In this document: in pieces, positions 6,636 to 11,703 of the stretch
Layout of the letters: each line of letters opens with the position of its first letter
Position numbering within the stretch: the first letter of the stretch is position 1
Assembly (NCBI GenBank): GCA_019348305.1
Contig: JAHWJQ010000051.1
Coordinates: forward strand, 1-11,703
DNA: 11,703 bases
Source of the DNA: Actinomycetota bacterium
Lineage (GTDB): Bacteria; Actinomycetota; Acidimicrobiia; Acidimicrobiales; CADCTF01
Direction: 5' to 3'
Notes under the pieces: generated by a model
Told to the model about the DNA's origin: nothing
The model's database searches: none
Seen by the model: the letters and a program-made list of their open reading frames with translations, nothing else
Translations under genes and position numbers: made by a program

Positions 6636-6652
6636 GCTGCGCACTGCGCAGC
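6636..6652. promoter_or_regulatory. Perfect 17-nt palindrome upstream of folE
   Basis: GCTGCGCA-c-TGCGCAGC has 8-bp perfect arms around one base. An extra half-site GCTGCGC lies at 6604-6610, nearer to folE. The 225-nt gap between the Rieske pseudogene and folE (6546-6770) holds no other gene I can support. The dyad with an odd centre fits a dimeric repressor site. It could also form a hairpin, but no U-tract follows on either strand. Confidence 0.42.
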
Positions 6653-6770
6653 TCCAGCTCGTGGTCCTCGTCGTGGGATCAAAGCACCGTAGCGGGACGA
6701 ACGCCGTGCGTCGCCGGTCCGGGGACTGCAGGACGCGACCGCGGGGCAATGCCGTAGGAGTACCAAGCCA

Positions 6771-7310
6771 CTACGCCAAGGGCTGGTAGAGGCGTACCTC
6801 GACGATGCCGTCCACGATCTCGTCTCGTAGGCCAGTTGCCGTGCCGCCGCCCCGGGAGGCGGGGAAGGAACGCCACCCGCCGCAGGCGCCTGGAGAGGAC
6901 AGATGGAGCACGGCCCACCCTTCGGCGGGCTCGTGTCGTCGCACCACCTCGCCATCTGACAGAGGCAAGGCGCTGCGCCAGGGGCAGACGATGACATGGA
7001 GCTCACCCTCATGGAGGGGCCCGCCCCGATGTGTGCACGTGTTGGCCACGTTCGGTCCCGCCGCACCAGCACCAAGGGCACGTCGCCCACCCCGGCCAGT
7101 GTGGGCCGGTCCTCAGCCAGCTCGGCATCGTCGATCACCCGGGTCCACTCGCTGGGTCCTTTGTCTAAGGCGGTGCGGTCGACCCCACGCCCTTGCCGTA
7201 GGACAGATGCCCGGCGAGGAAGCCGCAGCCGGCAATAGCCAGTGCGCCGCCGCCGCCAAGCGCTACTCCGGGCAATGTCCTCGTCGGCGAGGCCGTCCGA
7301 CCTCGTCCAT
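6771..7310 (-). pseudogene. Broken Rieske [2Fe-2S] protein gene with an N-terminal membrane segment
   Basis: Pieces in alternating frames give one protein. VALGGGGALAIAGCGFLAGH and LSYGKGVG form a membrane helix whose end resembles helix 4 of DUF2231 (compare GWLGGELVDRHAVGIDD in the first gene). VDRTALDKGPSEWTRVIDDA and LAGVGDVPLVLVRRD follow, then ANTCTHRGGPLHEGELH (first Cys-x-His pair, Cys at 7037-7035, His at 7031-7029), CPWRSA (second Cys at 6986-6984), LAYETR and IVDGIVEVR before TAG 6773-6771. Lesions: one base missing in CCCC 7183-7186; a further frame change near 7270; a frame change with lost bases near 7050; CPW-His-Gly replaced by CPW-Arg, as if 3 nt were deleted, removing a cluster ligand; shifts near 6820. 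A cluster could not be held even if the frame were repaired. The ATG at 7310-7308 shares an A with the regulator stop (TGATG), so it was probably translationally coupled. Confidence 0.84.
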
Positions 7311-8053
7311 CAACTGCGGCGGTCCCTGACCGGCCCAAGGACCACACAGCATTCCTCGGGCCGGGGATCGAGCCGGGCACTAGTGCCCGTCGCTCCCATC
7401 CCGGCGAGCAAGCCGTCGATGAGGGCCAGGTTCATCCCGCAGGCGAGCGCGGTGTGCTCTTGGGCCAAGCTGTGGAACGGGCAGTTGCGCAAGCGCGTCT
7501 CGGCTCCCTCGCCGTAAGGCTCGAAGCCATAGCGAGACAGGACCTCATTGATCGCGCTGAGCTGGCGCCGGTGGCCGGGACGTGGTCCGAGGCGCTGACG
7601 CCGCTCCTGGCCCAGCCCCTCACCGAAGGCCCGGGCCACCCGCTCCAGGGCCCTGCTCGTCGATCCCCGCCCTGCTTGCTCGATGGCCATCGCCATCAGG
7701 TGAGCGGCCAGCTCGTAGTCCCGGGGAGGAAGGCTGACCTGGTGAGCTTCGGAGGTCCTGCGGTAGAGCTTGGACGGCCGGCCGGCGCCTGGGCCACTGC
7801 GACCGGTGAGACGGCGGTAGCTGACCTCGAGCAGCCCCGCGTCGGCCAACTTGTCGAGGTGGAAGGCGGCCAGGCTCCGTCGGATGTCCATGGCCTCGGC
7901 CGCCTCGTCTCTGCCCACCTCCTCCGGCTGCGTGGCGACGTAGAGGTACAGGGCTCGCCGGAGCGGCTCCTGGAGAACGCTGAGCCGGACCAAGCGCTCC
8001 TCGAGATCGGGGGGCGGCGACCGGAAAGCCGTCTCGGGGTGATCGGTGTCCAT
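7310..8053 (-). CDS. SufR-like winged-helix transcriptional regulator with Cys-rich sensor domain
   Basis: A 247-residue regulator. The N-terminal winged helix-turn-helix spans about 18-100: RLSVLQEPLRRALYLYVA, then AMDIRRSLAAFHLDKLADAG (54-73, recognition helix), and a wing ending GAGRPSKLYRR (89-99). The C-terminal domain has YGFEPYGEG, then RNCPFHSLAQEHTALACGMN (189-208) and DPRPEECCVVLG (229-240). Cys191, Cys205 and Cys235/236 (with His194 and His200 nearby) are arranged like the cluster ligands of SufR-type Fe-S sensors, but one cysteine of the usual four appears to be absent. It probably senses an Fe-S cluster, a metal or redox state; no ligand is proven. The ATG at 8053-8051 has GAGGT 7 nt upstream. 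Its stop overlaps the start of the Rieske gene, so it likely controls the train it heads, or the divergent cupredoxin/PQQ unit across the 242-nt gap (8054-8295), or both. Confidence 0.85.
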   Translation of the reverse strand: MDTDHPETAFRSPPPDLEERLVRLSVLQEPLRRALYLYVATQPEEVGRDEAAEAMDIRRSLAAFHLDKLADAGLLEVSYRRLTGRSGPGAGRPSKLYRRTSEAHQVSLPPRDYELAAHLMAMAIEQAGRGSTSRALERVARAFGEGLGQERRQRLGPRPGHRRQLSAINEVLSRYGFEPYGEGAETRLRNCPFHSLAQEHTALACGMNLALIDGLLAGMGATGTSARLDPRPEECCVVLGPVRDRRS

Positions 8054-8179
8054 GGGAACGACCTCAGCAGTTCCGCTCGGTCAACACCATATCGGTCCCC
8101 TTGGTGCTCCTCGAATACCTGGCCCCGAACGCATCGACCGCCCCACCGTACCCATGTAAAGGCAGTCGAGACTCTCTCA

Positions 8180-8208
8180 TTGACCGCTGAGCGCCGCTTC
8201 GATATCGT
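8180..8208 (+). promoter_or_regulatory. Sigma70-type promoter for the cupredoxin/PQQ-dehydrogenase unit
   Basis: A -35 hexamer TTGACC (8180-8185, 5/6), a 17-nt spacer and a -10 hexamer TATCGT (8203-8208, 4/6) point to a start near 8215, about 80 nt before the ATG at 8296. It lies in the divergent gap between the SufR-like regulator and the cupredoxin gene. I saw no clear operator palindrome; the only symmetry is CACCA...TGGTG near 8085-8106, which is weak. Confidence 0.45.
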
Positions 8209-8295
8209 CAGCCCAGCGCGGGTTTAGACAGAGGGGGGCCGTGTCAGTCGCTCGAGGATTGTCGCCCCTCCAGTGGTCTGGGTCCCGGCGGCACT

Positions 8296-8874
8296 ATGGG
8301 ACGTAAGTACGTCGTCCTGTCCCTGGCGGTCGTGGTCGTTCTCGCGCTGGGCGTGACGGCAGCCATCTTCCCGGACTACTTCCGCCTGCTCCGCCCGAGT
8401 GTGCTGAAGCAGCTGGACCCCCAAGTCGTCCAGCTCGTGAACGAGTTGCCAGGGGTCGACAAGCAGAACAAGGACATCATCGGACGTCTGTTCGCGCACG
8501 GCGGCCTCGCCCACGCCGAGGAGGGACCGGACGGGGTGATGCGCGTCGACGTCCGGGCGCCAGAGGGCGAACTCATCTGGAGTCCGGCCATCGTCGTCAT
8601 GCCCCGTCCCGGCGAGCTCGAGGTCGAGCTGTTCAACGACGACCCCTACGTCCACCATGCCGCCCTCCTTCCCAGCAACGGTGACAAACAGTTCACGATG
8701 CTCCCCATCCATTCACGGGCACAGGCCCGGATCACCCTCGACGGGCCCGGCTACTACTGGTTCGGCTGTCCGGTCGGCAACCACGTCGGGCGAGGGATGC
8801 TCGGTCTGATCCTCGTGAAGGGCGACGTCCCCGACGAAGCTCGCCTCGACCGCCCGGAACAGCCACGGCCATGA
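8296..8874 (+). CDS. Membrane-anchored cupredoxin-like, PQQ-dehydrogenase-associated protein
   Basis: A 192-residue protein that starts with a basic residue pair and a hydrophobic helix (YVVLSLAVVVVLALGVTAAI, 5-24), giving a single membrane anchor or signal, then a helical linker (about 35-75). The C-terminal beta domain (about 95-175) has type 1 copper-site features: PYVHHAALLP (117-126; His120/121), and GPGYYWFGCPVGNHVGRGM (150-168) with Cys158, His163 and Met168 in a Cys-x4-His-x4-Met spacing near that of azurin. It matches the family annotated next to mycobacterial PQQ dehydrogenases (MSMEG_3727-type). It probably sits on the outer face of the membrane and accepts electrons from the dehydrogenase encoded directly downstream; its TGA overlaps that gene's first possible ATG (ATGA). 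The Shine-Dalgarno is weak. Copper binding is inferred from the motif only. Confidence 0.85.
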   Translation: MGRKYVVLSLAVVVVLALGVTAAIFPDYFRLLRPSVLKQLDPQVVQLVNELPGVDKQNKDIIGRLFAHGGLAHAEEGPDGVMRVDVRAPEGELIWSPAIVVMPRPGELEVELFNDDPYVHHAALLPSNGDKQFTMLPIHSRAQARITLDGPGYYWFGCPVGNHVGRGMLGLILVKGDVPDEARLDRPEQPRP

Positions 8875-8888
8875 GGAGACCCTCCGCC

Positions 8889-10649
8889 ATGTCACTCCGC
8901 CGCCGCCAGCGCTCGTTGTGTGTGGGCCTGTCCTTGGTACTCGGCGCCTCGGTGCTGGCCGCGTGCGCCGACCCACCCCCCGAGTACCCCCTGACCGACC
9001 AGGGCAAGGACCTGGGGTCGTTGAGCGGGGCAGCCGGAGAAGCCCCGCCCGTCGCCCGGGACGTGACGTTCGAACGGATCCTCGACGCCCGCTCGGAGCC
9101 GCAGAACTGGCTCACCTACTACGGCGCCTACGACGGTCAGCGCTACAGCGCCCTGGATGAGATCGACACCACCAACGTGAAGGACCTGCGTCCCGCGTGG
9201 GAGTTCCAGTTCGGCCAGTTCGGGCTCCACGCCAGCGAGGGCACGTATTCGTTCGAGGCCGCTCCCATCGTCGTCGACGGCGTGATGTTCGTCTCCGGGT
9301 GGGACGGCTGGGTCTGGGCCATCAACGCGGAGACCGGCCAGGAGCTGTGGCGCTACAAGCATGAGATCCCCATCGACACCCCGCTGTGCTGTGGCAACGT
9401 CAACCGGGGGGTTGCGGTAGCCAACGGCAAGGTCTTCGTCGCCACCCAGAACGCCCATCTCGTCGCGTTGGACGCCACCAACGGCAGGCCGGTGTGGAAA
9501 GAGGTGTTCGGTGACGTCCGGGCCGGCGAGAGCGCCACCCTGGCACCCCTCGTGGTCAAGGATCTGGTGGTGGTCGGAACCTCCGGCGCCGAGTACGGGA
9601 TCTTGGGCCACATCGACGCCTTCGATCTCGAGACGGGGCGCCGTGTCTGGCGCCGCTACAACATTCCGAAGCCAGGCGAGCCAGGGTCGGAGACCTGGCC
9701 CGAGGAAGGCGAGGCCTGGGCCCGCGGGGGTGGCAGCGCTTGGATCACCGGCACCTACGACCCGGAGCTCGATTTGATGTACTGGGGCACAGGGAACCCC
9801 TCGCCCGACTTCGACGGAAGCGTCCGGGCAGGAAACAACCTCTACACCAGCTCGGTCGTCGCCATCGATCCCGACGACGGAAGCATGCGGTGGTACTACC
9901 AGTGGACTCCCCACGACCTGTGGGACTTCGACGGCAACAACGAGAACATCCTGTTCGATCTCGACGGGCGCAAGCTGCTGGCCCACTTCGACAAGAACGG
10001 CTACTTCTTCGTGCTCGACCGAACCAGCGGCGAGCTCGTTCGAGTGGCGCCTTTCGTGGAGCGCCTCACTTGGGGAGAGATCGACGCCACGGGCAAGGTG
10101 ATGCCGAAGAAGATCCCCACCGAAGGGGGCGAAGACATCTGCCCGGGCCCGGCCGGGGGCAAGGAGTGGACCCACGCCGCCTACAGCCCCCGCACCGAGC
10201 TGCTGTACGTGCCCATCATCGAATCGTGTGCCAACTTCAGAGTCGAACCGGTCGAGTTCAAAGAAGGGCTTCCCTACTACGGCGGGGAGGCGAACACTCA
10301 CCCGGACCACTGGGGAGCCCTGAGGGCGTTTGATCCCCGAACCGGTAACGAGGTGTGGGCCTGGAGGAACGACCAACCCATGGTGGCGTCGGTGCTGGCC
10401 ACCGGCGGTGACCTCATCTTCGCCGGGGAGCCCACGGGCGAGTTCAACGCTTACGACGCGCAGACGGGGGAGCTGCTGTGGCAGCACCAGACCGGAAGCG
10501 GCCACCACAGCAACCCGACGAGCTACAGCATCAACGGCAAGCAGTACATCGCCGTGCCCGTCGGCTGGGGCGGATGGGTCAAAGGCTTCGCCCCCGGCGC
10601 CCTCGGAGTGCCCAGGGGAGACTCCCTCGTCGTCTTCGCCCTGCCGTGA
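8889..10649 (+). CDS. PQQ-dependent alcohol dehydrogenase (quinoprotein), lipoprotein, lanthanide-type active site
   Basis: An eight-bladed propeller quinoprotein of 586 residues that oxidises an alcohol with PQQ outside the membrane. The ATG at 8889 is preferred: AGGAG (8874-8878) precedes it and it gives a compact lipoprotein signal (GASVLAAC, lipid-modified Cys26). The ATG at 8871 overlaps the upstream stop and would add six residues. Visible features: NWLTYYGAYDGQRYSALDEI; the vicinal Cys167-Cys168 of LCCGNVNRG that stacks on PQQ; metal ligands Glu235 (TSGAEYG) and Asn303 (GTGNPSP); Trp285 (GGGSAWITG) under the cofactor; catalytic Asp346 in DLWDFDGNNEN with Asp348 two residues on, the lanthanide-enzyme signature; Lys369 (HFDKNG); and tryptophan-docking repeats such as AQTGELLWQHQTGSG. 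No cytochrome c domain is present, which fits electron transfer to the neighbouring cupredoxin. PQQ synthesis genes are not in the window. Substrate unknown. Confidence 0.94.
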   Translation: MSLRRRQRSLCVGLSLVLGASVLAACADPPPEYPLTDQGKDLGSLSGAAGEAPPVARDVTFERILDARSEPQNWLTYYGAYDGQRYSALDEIDTTNVKDLRPAWEFQFGQFGLHASEGTYSFEAAPIVVDGVMFVSGWDGWVWAINAETGQELWRYKHEIPIDTPLCCGNVNRGVAVANGKVFVATQNAHLVALDATNGRPVWKEVFGDVRAGESATLAPLVVKDLVVVGTSGAEYGILGHIDAFDLETGRRVWRRYNIPKPGEPGSETWPEEGEAWARGGGSAWITGTYDPELDLMYWGTGNPSPDFDGSVRAGNNLYTSSVVAIDPDDGSMRWYYQWTPHDLWDFDGNNENILFDLDGRKLLAHFDKNGYFFVLDRTSGELVRVAPFVERLTWGEIDATGKVMPKKIPTEGGEDICPGPAGGKEWTHAAYSPRTELLYVPIIESCANFRVEPVEFKEGLPYYGGEANTHPDHWGALRAFDPRTGNEVWAWRNDQPMVASVLATGGDLIFAGEPTGEFNAYDAQTGELLWQHQTGSGHHSNPTSYSINGKQYIAVPVGWGGWVKGFAPGALGVPRGDSLVVFALP

Positions 10650-10744
10650 GCACGTACGCCTGGCGGTCGCCCCTCCTGCTTCGCTCGACTCCGGCCAGGT
10701 CGGTCTTGCCACGCGGTGCGGGCCACGCCGCAGCACGGAACGGG

Positions 10745-10775
10745 ACGGCTGCCATGCAGACCCACAGACAGCCGT
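10745..10775 (+). repeat. Inverted repeat after the PQQ dehydrogenase, possible weak terminator
   Basis: ACGGCTG (10745-10751) and CAGCCGT (10769-10775) are perfect 7-bp complements with a 17-nt loop, in the 178-nt gap between the dehydrogenase and the phospholipase D-like gene. There is no T-run, so an intrinsic terminator is doubtful. Nothing else was found in this gap. Confidence 0.25.
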
Positions 10776-10827
10776 GACACGAATTCTGCCGCCAGCTTCT
10801 GTCCGTCGGCGCCCGACCGAGTCGAAC

Positions 10828-11703
10828 ATGGGTCGGGGCGACAGGTTCTCCGTGCAGCACCTGGCTGCCTCGTCGCGCCGGCTGGCGCCCCGAGCGCTGG
10901 GAGCCGCCGGCGTGGGCGCTCTCGGTGTCTACGCCGGCCAGGCGGCGAAGTACCGCCGCCACGCCCGCCGCTTTCTCGACCTGCCCGAACCGGCGGTTCC
11001 AGGCACCGCCGCCTTCTCCCGCTGGGTGGAAGGCGCCTGCGCGGCTCCCCTGCGGGAGGGCAACCGGGTGGCGGTGCTGCGCAACGGCGACCAGATCGCC
11101 CCATCCATGATCGACGCCATCGCCGGCGCCCGGCGCTCGGTCGACCTGTCCAACTACATCCTGTGGACCGGGCCCATGGCCCGGGACTTCGTCGACGCCC
11201 TCGCCGCCAGGGCCCGGGCCGGGGTGGAGGTCAACGTCCTCCTCGACGCCTGGGGCTCGGCCAAGCGCAACGCCGAGCTGGTGGCCGACCTGGAGCGAGC
11301 GGGCGTGTCCGTGGCCTGGTTCCGGCCGCCGCGCTGGTACCAGTTCGACCAGTTCAACAACCGCATGCATCGTCGGGTGCTCGTGGTCGACGGCACGGTC
11401 GGGTTCACCGGTGGGTTCGGCATGGCCGACGAGTGGATGGGCGACGCCGAGGGAGTCGGACGCTGGCGGGACACCCACCTGCGCCTGGAAGGGCCCGTGG
11501 TGCGCGACCTGGCCGGGGCCTTTGCCGACAACTGGGTCGACGCCACGTCGCGGGTGCTGGCCCCCCGCCACTTCCCCGAGCTGAACCCAGCGCCTGGCGG
11601 GGTGCCGGTGCAGCTGAGCCGGAGCTCACCGGGCCATGGTCCTGCCGCCGCCGAGCTGCTGTTCCTCGCCGCCGTGCTCGGTGCTCGGGAGCGGCCGTGG
11701 CGC
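10828..11703 (+). CDS. Phospholipase D/cardiolipin synthase-like protein, 3' end outside the window
   Basis: The frame from ATG 10828 is open for 292 codons to the right edge. After a basic N-terminus and a short hydrophobic stretch (LGAAGVGALGVYAG, 24-37) comes the first PLD lobe: VAVLRNGDQIAPSMIDAIAG (81-100), YILWTGPMARDFVDALAARA (110-129), GVEVNVLLDAWGS (132-144). The active-site motif is NNRMHRRVLVVDGTVGFTGG (177-196), with His181 and Asp188 in the HxKx4D pattern but Arg183 in place of the usual Lys. WRDTHLRLEGPVV (213-225) and AFADNWVDAT (231-240) are typical of cardiolipin synthase relatives. The second HKD motif should lie beyond the edge. The enzyme would act on phospholipids at the membrane by phosphatidyl transfer. 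No strong Shine-Dalgarno is seen; the start is the first ATG giving a typical N-terminus. Confidence 0.86.
   Translation, partial: MGRGDRFSVQHLAASSRRLAPRALGAAGVGALGVYAGQAAKYRRHARRFLDLPEPAVPGTAAFSRWVEGACAAPLREGNRVAVLRNGDQIAPSMIDAIAGARRSVDLSNYILWTGPMARDFVDALAARARAGVEVNVLLDAWGSAKRNAELVADLERAGVSVAWFRPPRWYQFDQFNNRMHRRVLVVDGTVGFTGGFGMADEWMGDAEGVGRWRDTHLRLEGPVVRDLAGAFADNWVDATSRVLAPRHFPELNPAPGGVPVQLSRSSPGHGPAAAELLFLAAVLGARERPWR

Noticed and set aside
8085..8106. CACCA...TGGTG inverted repeat as an operator
   Set aside because: Five-base arms with a 12-nt spacer are within chance expectation.
7454..8227. 257-codon plus-strand frame opposite the regulator
   Set aside because: The minus strand encodes a complete winged-helix regulator with good start signals.
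8892..10829. 645-codon open frame on the minus strand opposite the PQQ dehydrogenase
   Set aside because: The plus-strand frame has clear family motifs throughout. The antisense product is a Gly/Val/Arg/Asp-rich sequence without domains, as expected from the mirror frame of GC-rich coding DNA.
10579..11571. 330-codon minus-strand frame opposite the phospholipase D-like gene
   Set aside because: Low-complexity Gly/Val/His/Arg product; the plus strand carries the HKD-type motif and continuous homology.
1..11703. tRNA/rRNA genes, CRISPR arrays, insertion sequences, phage or toxin-antitoxin genes
   Set aside because: No cloverleaf, regularly spaced repeats, transposase motifs or terminal inverted repeats were seen on either strand.

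Overview
The window is GC-rich, with G or C at most third codon positions. Its gene content fits a high-GC Gram-positive bacterium (Actinomycetota): DUF2231 membrane proteins, a GH15 glucoamylase/trehalase, a decayed glucosyl-3-phosphoglycerate synthase, and an actinobacterial-type pair of a PQQ dehydrogenase and a cupredoxin-like protein. The genus cannot be named from this sequence. No RNA genes, insertion sequences or CRISPR arrays were seen.

Layout. (1) Positions 1-1277 hold a leftward run: a small hypothetical gene, a DUF2231 membrane protein and a SRPBCC protein cut by the window edge. A good sigma70-type promoter with a perfect 15-nt palindrome at its start site precedes it. (2) Positions 1414-2438 hold a rightward pair: a VKOR-like membrane ORF that appears to lack the CxxC cysteines, and 8 nt later a four-helix conserved membrane protein. 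(3) Positions 2425-8053 are a leftward gene train, in transcription order: a SufR-like winged-helix regulator, a Rieske gene (broken), folE, a second DUF2231 gene (one-base frameshift), a gpgS-like glycosyltransferase (broken), a small uncertain ORF, and an intact GH15 enzyme. Junctions are tight (TGATG, 17 nt with a strong SD, GTGA), so this was probably one operon under a possibly Fe-S- or redox-sensing regulator. (4) Positions 8180-10649 are a rightward unit: promoter, membrane-anchored cupredoxin-like protein, and a lipoprotein PQQ-dependent alcohol dehydrogenase whose active site carries the Asp-x-Asp signature of lanthanide-dependent enzymes. (5) From 10828 a phospholipase D/cardiolipin synthase-like gene runs off the right edge.

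How the parts work together. The clearest functional unit is the periplasmic-face alcohol oxidation pair: the dehydrogenase would pass electrons from PQQ to the blue-copper-type protein, with no cytochrome c gene in view. The leftward train mixes redox and membrane functions with glucan/glucosylglycerate metabolism and is eroding. Three of its genes carry frameshifts or deletions, while the regulator, the folE core and GH15 remain readable. Some lesions are single missing bases in short G/C runs and could be sequencing errors. The multi-base deletions and lost ligands in the Rieske and gpgS copies look like genuine decay.
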